This document shows positions 44,294-54,797 of a DNA stretch of 64,000 nt, one piece after another. This DNA comes from Maribacter orientalis. GTDB taxonomy: Bacteria; Bacteroidota; Bacteroidia; Flavobacteriales; Flavobacteriaceae. Numbering within the stretch: position 1 is the first letter of the stretch; each line of letters opens with the position of its first letter. Made by a program: the position numbers and the translations under genes. The notes beneath the pieces are model-generated. The model ran no database searches. It was not told the origin of the DNA and saw nothing but the letters and a program-made list of their open reading frames with translations. The stretch spans positions 29,747-93,746 of the forward strand of contig NZ_FNZN01000013.1 of NCBI RefSeq assembly GCF_900109345.1, given 5' to 3'.

Positions 44294-44773
44294 ATGGGGA
44301 ATCTAGAAATACGCAAAAACAAAATTATTCGTTTATCAATTGGTTTAGTTTATTTAATTTTTGGGGTTTTGAAGTTTTTCCCCGGGGCAAGCCCAGCCGA
44401 AGAATTAGCAACTAATACAATTCAAATTCTCACTTTTGGCTTTCTACCATCTTATTTTGGTTTAATAGCGTTAGCTTTATTTGAATCATTTATAGGAATT
44501 TGTCTAATTCTAAACTGGCAAAATAAACTAATTATATATTCTGCCATTGCTCACATTACCTTTACGTTTACTCCAATATTTCTATTACCAGAGCAAATTT
44601 TTGGTGAAAATAAATTCATTTTCACCTTATTAAGCCAGTACATTTTTAAAAATATCATAATTTTAGGTGCGCTATTTACTTTGAAAATAGATTTGGACTT
44701 TAATAAAAATAAGTCAATGAAAAGAAAACTATCGAATTTAATCTATTCTGTAAAAAAATGGGAATTTAGCTAG
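44294..44773 (+). CDS. DoxX-like integral membrane protein
   Basis: A 159-residue protein with four hydrophobic helices; 'IIRLSIGLVYLIFGVLKFFP' resembles the DoxX/DoxD first helix. I use the ATG at 44294; a TTG two codons upstream is also in frame. It lies 15 bases downstream of the outer-membrane-like gene, so the two are probably co-transcribed and may be controlled by the divergent kinase pair. Function unproven. Confidence 0.7.
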   Translation: MGNLEIRKNKIIRLSIGLVYLIFGVLKFFPGASPAEELATNTIQILTFGFLPSYFGLIALALFESFIGICLILNWQNKLIIYSAIAHITFTFTPIFLLPEQIFGENKFIFTLLSQYIFKNIIILGALFTLKIDLDFNKNKSMKRKLSNLIYSVKKWEFS

Positions 44774-44780
44774 TTTATTA

Positions 44781-45545
44781 CTATTCGTATAAATCTTTTA
44801 AATCTGCTTCACAAAGAGCACAAAACAACTCATCTAACTTTGTTGTAATATCATTAAAAAAACGCTCACCTTTATCTGCTGTTGCAAATTCTGGATTACC
44901 TATGCCTGTGTCGCTACTTACTTTTGACCATTGCCTTTCTGCCCACAGCCAGCCTTCATTAAAAGCCTTAATCTTAAATTTCTTTTCATCACCACTACCC
45001 CATTTATCTTTTGGCAACACCAAATCTGGTCTTAAATAAAGCATTAGACTTGTTTCCATTTCATCGGCATGGTCTCCTTTTTCCTTGAAGTACTGAGTTT
45101 TATTTAACATTTGAGGAAAGAAACTAAAGCTTATGAACATGTCAGGAAACAACAAGCCCAACTCTCTTACGATAGGCTTGAAATTATTGCCTCCATGGCC
45201 ATTGAACAATAATAATTTATAAATGCCCTGCCTATTCAAAACAGTTACAATATCTTTAAGTATAGCCAATTGTGTAGAAGGGTTAAGGTTCATATCAAGA
45301 TAAATATCTTTCTGCCCAGTATTTACACCAAAAGGAATTGTCGGCAAAACAATAACCTTTTTTCCCTTTCCCCATGATACCTTGGCTGCCGCTTCTACAA
45401 AACTTTGAGCCTGATAATTGTCAGTACCATAAGGCAAATGATAATTATGAGCCTCGGTTGCACCCCATGGCAACACCGCCAACTCAAATTGTTCATCTTT
45501 TAAACTTTCCCAATTCGTTTCAGCAAGTACATAAGGTCTAATCAT
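44781..45545 (-). CDS. Creatininase-family amidohydrolase
   Basis: A 254-residue metal-dependent hydrolase. Metal-ligand motifs: WGATEAHNYHLPYGTDNYQA (Glu, His, Asp), LLFNGHGGNN and GDHADEMETSLML. This family includes creatinine amidohydrolase and several enzymes of modified-nucleotide or cofactor metabolism, so 'creatininase' names the fold rather than the substrate. It converges on the DoxX-like gene with a 7-base gap. Confidence 0.87.
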   Translation of the reverse strand: MIRPYVLAETNWESLKDEQFELAVLPWGATEAHNYHLPYGTDNYQAQSFVEAAAKVSWGKGKKVIVLPTIPFGVNTGQKDIYLDMNLNPSTQLAILKDIVTVLNRQGIYKLLLFNGHGGNNFKPIVRELGLLFPDMFISFSFFPQMLNKTQYFKEKGDHADEMETSLMLYLRPDLVLPKDKWGSGDEKKFKIKAFNEGWLWAERQWSKVSSDTGIGNPEFATADKGERFFNDITTKLDELFCALCEADLKDLYE

Positions 45546-45683
45546 AGTATTAAAGATACTATTAAAATGAGTTATTCAAATGAATTTCTATTTAGAAGCA
45601 TACTAAAATACATATAGAATTAAAATTGTAAATAAATTGATTCAATTTGTCATTATTGACATATTCATAAAAGGGTATAAAAA

Positions 45684-45705
45684 ACCCCTGAATAAATTCA
45701 AGGGT
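45684..45705 (-). terminator. Intrinsic terminator after the Lmo0937-like gene
   Basis: ACCCCTGAA/TTCAAGGGT pair with one mismatch around a TAAA loop. The minus strand continues with TTTTTTATAC. It lies 38 bases after the stop of the small minus-strand gene at 45744. Confidence 0.6.
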
Positions 45706-45743
45706 ATATATTTTTATACAATAATAGTCTTAGGAAATATATC

Positions 45744-45938
<195 letters not shown>

Positions 45939-46050
45939 TTAAAATTAATAATATAGTTCCAGTTCGTTTAACTCAATTCAAAGTATTAATAACTCAAATT
46001 CTGACATAAGCAAATAATAAACATATCAAAACCAACTCATTATCAATGAT

Positions 46051-46935
46051 TTACATTAAATTTTCTTTAAAAAAATCAATCGTTCGAGACCATGCTAATT
46101 CTGCAGCTTCCTTGTCATACCGTGGTGTTGACGTATTATGAAAACCATGATTAACGTCGGGATAGAAAAATGCAGAATATTTCTTATTATTTTCTTTCAG
46201 TGCTTTTTCATATTCGGGCCACCCAGCATTAACGCGTTCGTCTAAACCTGCATATTGCAACATTAATGGCGCATTAATATCTGCAATGTTTTCCGTTGGT
46301 TGACCTCCATAAAAAGGTACAGCTGCCGCCAAATCAGGAACTTTAACTGCCATCATGTTAGAAATCCATCCACCGAAACAAAACCCCACGACTCCAATTT
46401 TACCGTTACAATTTTCATTTGCCTTCAGATATTCAAACGCTGCTATGAAATCTTCCAACATTTCATCTCTATCCCTGGTCCTTTGCATTTCTCTTCCTTC
46501 ATCATCATTACCCGGATAACCGCCTAACGGACTCAATGCATCGGGAGCTATTGTAATAAAACCTGCTAAAGCAGCACGCCTGGCAGTATCCTCCACATAT
46601 GGGTTTAGACCTCTATTTTCATGAACTACAACTATCCCTGGCAATTTTCCGTCTGCTGATTTTGGTTTGGATAACAGTGCCTTTATCTCACCTCCACCTT
46701 TGGGAGAATTATAGGTGATAAATTCAGAATCTAAATCGGGATTATTTTTATCTATTAAAAAAGTAGTTTCATAATTTGGCATTAAAAAACCCATCAAAGA
46801 TGCCACTGTAATTCCACCTACAGCATAAACGGATAGCTTTTGTACAAAATCGCGTCTTTGAATTTTATTATGCGCATAAGCATCATAGAGGTCAAATACT
46901 TCTTGTTTGATATCTTCTTTTCTAAGCATTTTCAT
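46051..46935 (-). CDS. Dienelactone hydrolase-family protein with Tat-like signal
   Basis: A 294-residue alpha/beta hydrolase. The nucleophile Cys is in VGFCFGGWISN, the acid Asp in AGLDERVNAGWP and the His in DVNHGFHN, the Cys-Asp-His triad of dienelactone hydrolases. The N-terminus has RRDFVQKLSVYAVGGITVAS after ~27 residues, a twin-arginine motif before a hydrophobic stretch, so export by Tat is likely. Substrate unknown. A second ATG at codon 3 is possible. Confidence 0.85.
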   Translation of the reverse strand: MKMLRKEDIKQEVFDLYDAYAHNKIQRRDFVQKLSVYAVGGITVASLMGFLMPNYETTFLIDKNNPDLDSEFITYNSPKGGGEIKALLSKPKSADGKLPGIVVVHENRGLNPYVEDTARRAALAGFITIAPDALSPLGGYPGNDDEGREMQRTRDRDEMLEDFIAAFEYLKANENCNGKIGVVGFCFGGWISNMMAVKVPDLAAAVPFYGGQPTENIADINAPLMLQYAGLDERVNAGWPEYEKALKENNKKYSAFFYPDVNHGFHNTSTPRYDKEAAELAWSRTIDFFKENLM

Positions 46936-47006
46936 TTTTCAACTTTTTCGTTCTTTACTAAATATACAAAAAATACCATATCATTCATTTAAACTTAAAA
47001 CGAAAA

Positions 47007-47040
47007 AAGCCTCACTCCCAATACAATAGGGATGAGGCTT
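47007..47040 (-). terminator. Intrinsic terminator after valS
   Basis: AAGCCTCA/TGAGGCTT (8 bp) continues, after one bulged base, as TCCC/GGGA around an 8-9 base loop. The minus strand ends in a run of T. It lies 25 bases past the valS stop. Confidence 0.8.
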
Positions 47041-47064
47041 CTAATTTATTTTATGGTGATGTTA

Positions 47065-49695
47065 TTAACTTAAACTAGCCAAACTCTTTTCTAAAGTATC
47101 TATTTTAGCTTCTGCATCTGCCAATTTTTGACGCTCTATAGTTATAACTTTTTCAGGCGCATTATTTACAAAGCGCTCGTTTGAAAGTTTTTTCTGTACA
47201 GACATTAAAAACCCCTTTGTATACTTTAGCTCATCTTTGATTTTCAAGATTTCAGCTTCAACATCTATAGCACCCTCCATAGGTACAAAGTATTCATTAC
47301 TTTTTACCCTAAATGTCAATGCGCCTTCTAATTGCTCTTTTAAATAAGTTATTTCAGAAACATTGGTCAGCTTAGATATCACAACATCCCAGCGGTTACT
47401 TGCTTCCTCAGTATTTAAAACAGACAACTCCAAAGATTCTTTCATTGGAATGTTCTTGTTTTTTCTAATGGTTCTTACTCCTGCAATAACCTCAGCTGCA
47501 AAATCGAACTGATCTATTAATTTCTCATCTATTTTACCCACCGTTGGCCATTTAGAAATCACTAGTGCTTCACTCGTTTTCCTTTCTGAAATATGTTGCC
47601 AAACTTCTTCGGTTAAAAATGGCATGAATGGGTGTAACAATTTCAAATTCTGTTCAAATAATTGTATCACCTTATCAAAAGTTATTTTATCTATCGGCTG
47701 TTGGTAAGCAGGTTTAATAATTTCTAACAACCAAGAACTATAATCATCCCAAACCAACTTGTAAATAGACATTAGGGCGTCTGAAATACGAAATTTACTA
47801 AAATGGTCTTCAATCTCTAATAACGTCTTATTCAATTTTGACTCGTACCATTGCAAACCTAATTTAGATGCTTCTGGCTGCGGAATATCTGCAATTTCCC
47901 ATCCTTTTAATAAACGGAAGCCGTTCCATATCTTATTGGCAAAATTCTTTCCTTGTTGACATAAGTCTTCATCGAACATTAAATCATTACCTGCTGCAGA
48001 GCTCAATAATAGACCTACACGGACACCATCTGCACCGTAATCTTCAATAAGCTTTAGAGCATCTGGTGAATTTCCTAATGATTTAGACATTTTTCTACGT
48101 TGCTTATCTCGCACTAAACCGGTGAAATAAACATTTTCAAAAGGTTTCTCACCTCTAAACTCATACCCAGCAACAATCATTCTAGCAACCCAAAAGAACA
48201 GAATATCAGGTCCTGTTACTAAATCATTTGTTGGATAGTAGTAGTTTATTTCCTCATTATCCGGTTCCATAATACCGCCAAAAACGCTCATTGGCCATAA
48301 CCATGATGAAAACCAAGTATCTAATACATCGGCATCTTGACGTAAATCACTTTCCTGTAAACCAGAATTTCCTGACTTTTCTTTGGCAAGTTTCAAAGCA
48401 TCTTCAATGTTTGCGGCAACAACGAAATCTTCTTGACCATCACCAAAATAAAATGCCGGTATTTGCTGACCCCACCATAATTGTCTAGAAATATTCCAAT
48501 CGCGAACATTTTCCATCCAATGGCGATATGTGTTCTCAAATTTCTTCGGGTGCAATTTTATTTCACCACTTTCCATTACCGCTTCTAAAGCCGGTTTTGC
48601 CAAATCTTCCATTTTCAGGAACCATTGATCAGACAATTTTGGTTCTATTACCGCTTTGGTGCGCTCAGAAGTACCAACCTTATGAATATGGGGCTCCGTT
48701 TTTACCAAGAAGCCCTTTTCCTCTAACTCTTTTGAAATTTCTTTTCTGACGACAAAACGGTCTTTACCTTCATAATGCATTCCAAAACTATTTAAGCTTG
48801 CATCATCATTAAAGATATCTATGGTATCCAAATTATGTTTCTCACCCAACGCTTTGTCATTTATGTCATGTGCAGGTGTCACCTTTAAACAACCTGTACC
48901 AAATTCCATATCTACATATTCATCTTCAATAATTGGTATCACCCTATTACAAATAGGTACAATTACCTTTTTACCTTTTAAATGTATAAAACGTTCATCC
49001 TTTGGGTTAATACAAATAGCGGTGTCACCCAGAATTGTTTCGGGTCTTGTTGTGGCAATGGTCACCTTTTCATCTGAACCCTCTAATGCATATGCCAAGT
49101 AATACAATAAACCTTGCTTTTCCTCATAAATTACCTCTTCATCTGACAAGGTAGTTTTAGCTTCTGGATCCCAGTTTACCATTCGGTAACCACGGTATAT
49201 CAATCCTTTATTATATAAATCAATGAAGACTTTGATAACACTATCATATCGTTCTTGATCCATAGTGAACGCGGTACGGTCCCAATCGCACGAACAACCC
49301 AATTTCTTCAACTGCTCTAGAATTATGCCCCCGTACTGGTGTGTCCAATCCCATGCATGTTTAAGAAATTCATCTCGTGTAAGGTCATTTTTATTAATAC
49401 CCTGTTCTTTAAGTTTTGCTACCACTTTTGCTTCTGTAGCAATAGATGCATGATCGGTACCTGGCACCCAGCAGGCATTTTTTCCAAGAAGACGGGCTCT
49501 TCTAATCAATACATCTTGAATCGTATTGTTTAACATATGCCCCATATGCAAAATTCCCGTTACGTTTGGCGGCGGTATTACAATGCTATAAGGTTCCCTA
49601 TCATCAGGAACGGAATGAAAATATCCGTTTTTCATCCAATACTCATACCAATGAGATTCTGTGGACTGCGGATTATATTTTGAAGGAATTTCCAT
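47065..49695 (-). CDS. valS: Valine--tRNA ligase
   Basis: An 876-residue class I synthetase. The HIGH motif is [15 protein letters not shown], the editing domain has [15 protein letters not shown], the KMSKS motif is [15 protein letters not shown], and a C-terminal coiled coil follows (about residues 810-876, '[19 protein letters not shown]'). Full length. Single gene with its own terminator. Confidence 0.98.
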   Translation of the reverse strand: MEIPSKYNPQSTESHWYEYWMKNGYFHSVPDDREPYSIVIPPPNVTGILHMGHMLNNTIQDVLIRRARLLGKNACWVPGTDHASIATEAKVVAKLKEQGINKNDLTRDEFLKHAWDWTHQYGGIILEQLKKLGCSCDWDRTAFTMDQERYDSVIKVFIDLYNKGLIYRGYRMVNWDPEAKTTLSDEEVIYEEKQGLLYYLAYALEGSDEKVTIATTRPETILGDTAICINPKDERFIHLKGKKVIVPICNRVIPIIEDEYVDMEFGTGCLKVTPAHDINDKALGEKHNLDTIDIFNDDASLNSFGMHYEGKDRFVVRKEISKELEEKGFLVKTEPHIHKVGTSERTKAVIEPKLSDQWFLKMEDLAKPALEAVMESGEIKLHPKKFENTYRHWMENVRDWNISRQLWWGQQIPAFYFGDGQEDFVVAANIEDALKLAKEKSGNSGLQESDLRQDADVLDTWFSSWLWPMSVFGGIMEPDNEEINYYYPTNDLVTGPDILFFWVARMIVAGYEFRGEKPFENVYFTGLVRDKQRRKMSKSLGNSPDALKLIEDYGADGVRVGLLLSSAAGNDLMFDEDLCQQGKNFANKIWNGFRLLKGWEIADIPQPEASKLGLQWYESKLNKTLLEIEDHFSKFRISDALMSIYKLVWDDYSSWLLEIIKPAYQQPIDKITFDKVIQLFEQNLKLLHPFMPFLTEEVWQHISERKTSEALVISKWPTVGKIDEKLIDQFDFAAEVIAGVRTIRKNKNIPMKESLELSVLNTEEASNRWDVVISKLTNVSEITYLKEQLEGALTFRVKSNEYFVPMEGAIDVEAEILKIKDELKYTKGFLMSVQKKLSNERFVNNAPEKVITIERQKLADAEAKIDTLEKSLASLS

Positions 49696-49839
49696 ATTTG
49701 GAACAGTTTTTGAATAATAATAAAATTAGGGTTAATAAAAATAAAGCCGAATTGACAATCTAACGGTCATTTCAGCCAATTTCACCCAAAAATAAATACG
49801 AAACAAAAATAAGTAACGTTAGAGTATAACAAAAGGATT

Positions 49840-49869
49840 TTGAGGTTGATCTGAAAAGATTTAATTTTG
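49840..49869 (+). promoter_or_regulatory. Promoter of the DUF1573 gene
   Basis: TTTG (49840-49843), 18 bases, then TAATTTTG (49862-49869) match both Bacteroidota promoter boxes. The start codon is 20 bases further on. Confidence 0.6.
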
Positions 49870-49889
49870 ACGTCCACCCAAAATTAAAA

Positions 49890-50279
49890 ATGATGAAAAA
49901 AATAGTACTTGTATTATTTATTGGTTTACTAGGATTAAGCTTAACTGCACAAGATGCTGCTGCTAAAATCGAATTTAAATCAGAGACAGTTGATTATGGT
50001 GAAATTGCCAAAGGTTCAGATGGCATCAGGGTTTTTGAATTTACTAATACAGGAACAGCTCCGCTTATCATAAGTAAAGTGAGTTCTAGCTGTGGTTGTA
50101 CAATTCCTAAAAAACCAGAAGATCCAATCTTACCAGGTAAAACAGGTGAGATTCAGGTAAAATACGATACCAATAGAGTTGGTCCTATTCGTAAAGCCAT
50201 TACGGTAATTTCTAATGCAGACACTCCTACTAAGGTTTTGAAAATTAAAGGAGAAGTTAAAGCTACTGGTACCAAATAA
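49890..50279 (+). CDS. Secreted DUF1573-domain protein
   Basis: A 129-residue exported protein (signal MMKKIVLVLFIGLLGLSLTAQ) made of one Ig-like DUF1573 domain: 'FKSETVDYGEIAKGSDGIRV', 'SSSCGCTIPKKPEDPILPGK' and 'VISNADTPTKVLKIKGEV'. The SCGCT motif is typical. Abundant in Bacteroidota; role unknown, perhaps envelope-associated. The second ATG (49893) is an equal start. Confidence 0.88.
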   Translation: MMKKIVLVLFIGLLGLSLTAQDAAAKIEFKSETVDYGEIAKGSDGIRVFEFTNTGTAPLIISKVSSSCGCTIPKKPEDPILPGKTGEIQVKYDTNRVGPIRKAITVISNADTPTKVLKIKGEVKATGTK

Positions 50280-50298
50280 GAACAAAATTTTAGAACGC

Positions 50299-50330
50299 AA
50301 AAGCCCAACCTAAATTTAGGTTGGGCTTTT
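50299..50330. terminator. Bidirectional terminator between convergent genes
   Basis: A perfect 16-bp inverted repeat, AAAAGCCCAACCTAAA followed directly by its complement, giving T-runs on both strands (TTTTTTTA on plus, TTTT on minus). It sits between the DUF1573 gene and the convergent PDZ protein gene. Confidence 0.88.
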
Positions 50331-50342
50331 TTTATTTCTACT

Positions 50343-51674
50343 TTATTCAAATACGGGCTTTAAAACAAAACTGAACAATAAATTATTATCATACCGCTCT
50401 ACCAAAACTTTTATTCTCTTATCTTTTTTTGCGTTCAGCATATGCACAATCTCTTGTAACTTATATCGATGAATTCGCTTACCGTTAACTGCCAAAATTA
50501 TATCTCCTTCTTTTAAACCCGCTGAATGTGCGGGACTCCCTTGGCGTATCCCAGAAACAACTATTTCTGGCACCAGACTTAACCTGGTTGCCCCTTGTAG
50601 TACTATTTGAACATCTCCATATGTTTTTTCATTACTGTAAACTACCCCGTTAGAATCTGCTATGCGTTCGGACACATATCTAATACCCGCATGTTGTAAA
50701 TCTATCCCGCTAATATTATACTGAAACATTTTATCAAAATTTGAATTCTTTTTCAAGATAACTTTGCGATTTGCATAATCAAAAACCAAGTTAAAACGCT
50801 TTAAAACCTCACCACCTAAGCTTCCGTTTCTTCCTCCAAAATCCTTTATCGAATTAAAAGTTTCCATATCAGGAAAAGCAGCCTTTGCATCCTTTAATAT
50901 AAAATCTGAAATTTTTAAATGGTTAATTTTTGTTCGTTTGCCAAAAATATCACCAGCTAAACCTTTTCCTAAAAAATCATCATAATATTTTTCTGGAATT
51001 TTCAAACGTTCATCTTCAAAAAGCCATACGGCATCACTGCTACCAGTATCCATTAATAATTTCACAGGAACTTCTTCAGCTCCTTTTACTATTACACTAG
51101 CATCTAAATACGCTTTCTTTCTAATAACAGCCAAATCTAAAACTCGAGACTTCTTAGAGGTTCTATATTTATAAGTTTTAGGATCATAAAATTTAATTGC
51201 TTTAGTCGAATAATTTATATCTACAACAAAATCACGAAACAAATCATATCCAATAATTCCATGTACAGGTACGCCTAAGCTTGGTGAGAAATTAATACCA
51301 GCATCCATTACCACGTAAATATCTTGCGATACATTTTTAACACTACCAAGCTTTACAAAATTACCAGTAGATTTAAGTGCATTTATCGGGTCTCCTTCTC
51401 CTAGTCCATTTATTGTTATTTCGGTTACATTGTTAAGCTGAATAGAATCTTGATCTGCTAAATTGAATAGAATTGGCTTACCAACACCAGAATCTAACAC
51501 AAATGACAGTTCGGTACCGTTCACCTCTACTGGTATTATCATCAAATTATTGATGAGCTCAAACTTCACCTTATGAAATTTCTTGCCAGCAGGTAATTGA
51601 TAAGATTGTGCTATTCCCAAAAGAGAAAAACACATTAATAAAACAGCAAAAAGAATCCTTAACCTACGTAACAT
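50343..51674 (-). CDS. Retropepsin-like aspartyl protease with PDZ domain
   Basis: A 443-residue exported protein (signal about residues 1-24). Two retropepsin-like halves, each with an Asp-Ser/Thr-Gly motif (SFVLDSGVGKPI and LLMDTGSSDAVW), are followed by a C-terminal PDZ domain ('GIRQGSPAHSAGLKEGDIIL'). The arrangement resembles eukaryotic two-lobed pepsins in one chain, but fold class and activity are inferred. Single gene convergent to DUF1573. Confidence 0.82.
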   Translation of the reverse strand: MLRRLRILFAVLLMCFSLLGIAQSYQLPAGKKFHKVKFELINNLMIIPVEVNGTELSFVLDSGVGKPILFNLADQDSIQLNNVTEITINGLGEGDPINALKSTGNFVKLGSVKNVSQDIYVVMDAGINFSPSLGVPVHGIIGYDLFRDFVVDINYSTKAIKFYDPKTYKYRTSKKSRVLDLAVIRKKAYLDASVIVKGAEEVPVKLLMDTGSSDAVWLFEDERLKIPEKYYDDFLGKGLAGDIFGKRTKINHLKISDFILKDAKAAFPDMETFNSIKDFGGRNGSLGGEVLKRFNLVFDYANRKVILKKNSNFDKMFQYNISGIDLQHAGIRYVSERIADSNGVVYSNEKTYGDVQIVLQGATRLSLVPEIVVSGIRQGSPAHSAGLKEGDIILAVNGKRIHRYKLQEIVHMLNAKKDKRIKVLVERYDNNLLFSFVLKPVFE

Positions 51675-51821
51675 AATAGTTATGAATTAGTTATCCTATT
51701 CAAGATACATAATTTACGATTACAAAACACAATTTTAACACTGTCTTCAAAAAGCAAATAAAACCTAATATTATTGTATGAACCATAATCATTTATCACT
51801 TTTGTGTAAAATAAATCGATT

Positions 51822-53012
51822 ATGCCATCTGTTTCAAATAAAGGGCTTTCTATGCCCCAATCACCTATACGTAAATTAGTTCCGTTTGCAGAAAATGCTA
51901 AGAAAAAAGGAGTTAAAGTTATTCATCTTAATATTGGGCAACCAGATATAAAAACACCTCAACAGGCATTAGATGCGGTAAAAAACAACAACATTAATGT
52001 TCTTGAATATAGCCGTACCGAAGGTTCTGAAGAATTTAGAACCAAAATTGCAGGTTACTATGTTAAGAATAATATTCCGGTAAGTGCTTCTGATATTATT
52101 GTAACGACTGGTGGATCTGAAGCACTATCCTTTGCAATGAATACTGTTGCCGATACGGATGATGAAATCATAATTCCTGAACCTTTTTATGCCAATTATA
52201 ATGGATTCGCCACAGCATGTGGAGTTCAAGTGGTGCCCGTAGTTTCAAAGTTAGAAGATAACTTCGCCCTACCTCCTATAGATGATTTTGAAAAATTAAT
52301 TACCCCAAGAACGAAAGCTATCTTAATATGTAACCCAGGAAATCCTACCGGGTATCTTTATAGTAAAGAGGAGATTCAAAAATTAGCATCCTTAGTTAAA
52401 AAGCATAATATATTTCTTATTGCCGATGAGGTATATAGAGAGTTTACCTATGACGATAAAGTACATACCTCTATATTAAAGGAAGATGGATTAGATGATC
52501 ATGCAATTATCATCGATTCAGTTTCAAAAAGATATAGCATGTGTGGTGCTAGAATTGGTTTTCTTGTTTCCAAAAACAACGAGTTTATTGCAACGGCACT
52601 TAAATTTGCACAAGCTAGACTTTCGCCGCCTACCTATGCTCAAATTGCAAGCGAAGCTGCCTTAGATACTCCAGACAGCTATTTTGAAGAAGTGAAAACA
52701 GAATATGTTGCAAGAAGAAATATACTAATTGCAGAACTAGAAAAAATTGAAGGAATAAAAATTGCCAGACCTCAAGGTGCTTTCTATTGTATTGCTGAGT
52801 TACCTATTAAAGATGCAGATCATTTTGCTCAATGGCTATTAGAAGATTTTAGAGTAGATAATGAAACTGTTATGGTTGCACCGGCAGCTGGATTTTATGC
52901 TACAGAAGGTCTCGGAAAAAACCAAATTAGAATTGCTTATGTACTTGACCAAGATAGTCTTAAAAGAGCAGTGCATATTTTAGGTGAAGCTCTTAAAAGC
53001 TATAATGGCTAA
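51822..53012 (+). CDS. Class I/II PLP-dependent aminotransferase
   Basis: A 396-residue aspartate-aminotransferase-fold enzyme. The PLP Lys is in DSVSKRYSMCGARIGFL, and NPGNPTGYLYSKEE and ADEVYREFTYDD are conserved cofactor contacts. Substrate unclear (aspartate, aromatic or branched). Its stop overlaps the murB start by one base (TAATG), so they are coupled. Confidence 0.9.
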   Translation: MPSVSNKGLSMPQSPIRKLVPFAENAKKKGVKVIHLNIGQPDIKTPQQALDAVKNNNINVLEYSRTEGSEEFRTKIAGYYVKNNIPVSASDIIVTTGGSEALSFAMNTVADTDDEIIIPEPFYANYNGFATACGVQVVPVVSKLEDNFALPPIDDFEKLITPRTKAILICNPGNPTGYLYSKEEIQKLASLVKKHNIFLIADEVYREFTYDDKVHTSILKEDGLDDHAIIIDSVSKRYSMCGARIGFLVSKNNEFIATALKFAQARLSPPTYAQIASEAALDTPDSYFEEVKTEYVARRNILIAELEKIEGIKIARPQGAFYCIAELPIKDADHFAQWLLEDFRVDNETVMVAPAAGFYATEGLGKNQIRIAYVLDQDSLKRAVHILGEALKSYNG

Positions 53013-54028
53013 TGATAATACATGAAAATTTTTCATTAAAGAATTACAATACATTTGGTATTGATGCTACTGCAAAATATTTTGTTGAAATTAATTCATT
53101 GAAAGAATTAAGAAGCATTATTGGCAATAATGATTATCCACGTAAAATAGTTATCGGTGGCGGCAGTAATATGCTTCTTACCGATAACATAGATGCGCTT
53201 TTTATTCATATCAATTTAAAAGGTAAAAGTATTATATCTGAATCACCTGATACGGCTCAAGTAAAAATAATGGCTGGTGAAAATTGGCACGAAATGGTTA
53301 TGTGGTCACTTGAAAATGGTTTTGGAGGTTTGGAGAACTTGTCACTTATACCTGGAAATACAGGTACTGCACCTATACAGAACATTGGTGCTTATGGAGT
53401 GGAATTAAAAGATTGCTTTGTTAGTTGCGAAGCTATTCGAATTGAGGATTTGCAACTAATAACACTTAATAAAGAAGAATGTAAATTTGGGTATAGAGAT
53501 TCTTATTTTAAAAATGAAGGCAAAGATAAATATGTAATTACCTCAGTTACTTTTTCACTAACAAAGGATAACCATATAATTAATTCTGGTTATGGTGCCA
53601 TTGAAGAGCAATTAGAGCGCGACACAATTAAAAACCCTACCATAAAAGATATTTCTAACGCTGTAATTGCTATACGACAAAGTAAACTGCCCGACCCTAA
53701 AGTTTTAGGAAATAGTGGTAGTTTTTTCAAAAACCCTATGGTTTCAACAGAAGTTTTTAATGAGTTTATCAGCAAGCATCCTGAAGCTCCTTTTTATAAA
53801 ATTTCTGATTTAACATATAAAATTCCTGCTGGTTGGTTAATTGAAAAATGTGGATTTAAAGGAAAAAGATTCGGTGATGCAGGTGTACACAAAAATCAGG
53901 CATTAGTACTTGTAAACTATGACAAGGCTACAGGAAAGGAAATTTTAGCACTTGCTTCAAAAATTATTGAAGAAGTCCAAAACAAATTCAATATAACAAT
54001 TAGTCCAGAGGTTAATTTAATAAAATAA
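53012..54028 (+). CDS. murB: UDP-N-acetylmuramate dehydrogenase
   Basis: A 338-residue FAD enzyme of peptidoglycan precursor synthesis, type I MurB. 'NYNTFGIDATAKYFVEI', the FAD loop IGGGSNMLL, IPGNTGTAPIQNIGAYGVE, 'FGYRDSYFK' with the catalytic area, and 'GNSGSFFKNP' and 'AGWLIEKCGFKG' are conserved. Coupled to the aminotransferase. A weak hairpin overlaps its stop codon but has no T-run. Confidence 0.96.
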   Translation: MIIHENFSLKNYNTFGIDATAKYFVEINSLKELRSIIGNNDYPRKIVIGGGSNMLLTDNIDALFIHINLKGKSIISESPDTAQVKIMAGENWHEMVMWSLENGFGGLENLSLIPGNTGTAPIQNIGAYGVELKDCFVSCEAIRIEDLQLITLNKEECKFGYRDSYFKNEGKDKYVITSVTFSLTKDNHIINSGYGAIEEQLERDTIKNPTIKDISNAVIAIRQSKLPDPKVLGNSGSFFKNPMVSTEVFNEFISKHPEAPFYKISDLTYKIPAGWLIEKCGFKGKRFGDAGVHKNQALVLVNYDKATGKEILALASKIIEEVQNKFNITISPEVNLIK

Positions 54029-54233
54029 CCCCTGTAAAATAAATTACAAGGGTTATTACCAAACCAAACCAACCAAAAACAAAGTGGGCAGTTACCAGCC
54101 GACCACTTATTCAATATATATTTTTAGATAACGCATCATTAACAATCAATTTTATAATTTAGCGTTTAAACATATACGTTTCAATCTTAGTATTTGGATG
54201 TCCATTTAAAAAAATATGTACATCTTTTAAATT

Positions 54234-54797
54234 ATGAGCACTCTATTAGAAAATCATATTGTTGAATTATTACAAGAGCGAAACGAAAAAGCGATTTCAC
54301 TTCTGTACGATAATTATGCCGACACTTTATTAGGAGTCGCGAACAAAATTGTACGCGATCCAGAATTGGCTCAAGATGTTGTTCAAGAATCTTTTGTGAA
54401 AATTTGGAAAAAAGCTGACACATATGACCCTAAGAAAGCAAAACTTTTTACTTGGCTTTTTAGGATTACCCGTAATACTGCAATTGATAAGTTAAGAAGC
54501 GTTAACACAAAATCAGATAAGGAAATCCAAATCGATGTTTCTGACGTATATACGTTAGGCGTAGAAAGTACAAGGCCAGAGTTAATGGATGTGAAAGAGC
54601 ACCTTAGTAAAATCGAGGATAAATACCAGATTGTTCTAGAAGCTCTTTTCTTTCAAGGCATGACCCAACAAGAAGCAAGTGATGAGTTGGATATTCCTTT
54701 AGGAACCATTAAGTCTAGATTAAAAATAGGTTTGCGCGAATTAGGTAAAATTTATGGTCCTGCGCTTTTAGCTATCATGTTAAATATTGTATTATGA
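54234..54797 (+). CDS. ECF-type RNA polymerase sigma factor
   Basis: A 187-residue sigma-70 family protein. Region 2 is 'AISLLYDNYADTLLGVANKI' with 'DVVQESFVKIWKKADTYDP' and region 4 is 'IVLEALFFQGMTQQEASDEL' plus 'IPLGTIKSRLK'. The anti-sigma gene overlaps it by four bases, the usual SigK/RskA-like arrangement. Its own promoter and regulon are not visible. Confidence 0.92.
   Translation: MSTLLENHIVELLQERNEKAISLLYDNYADTLLGVANKIVRDPELAQDVVQESFVKIWKKADTYDPKKAKLFTWLFRITRNTAIDKLRSVNTKSDKEIQIDVSDVYTLGVESTRPELMDVKEHLSKIEDKYQIVLEALFFQGMTQQEASDELDIPLGTIKSRLKIGLRELGKIYGPALLAIMLNIVL

Noticed and set aside
47868..49763. Several plus-strand frames over valS
   Set aside because: All mirror the valS coding sequence; low-complexity residue composition and no start context.
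54026..54055. Hairpin overlapping the murB stop codon (TAACCCCTGTAA with TTACAAGGGTTA)
   Set aside because: The stem has a mismatch and no T-run follows, so it is not called as a terminator.
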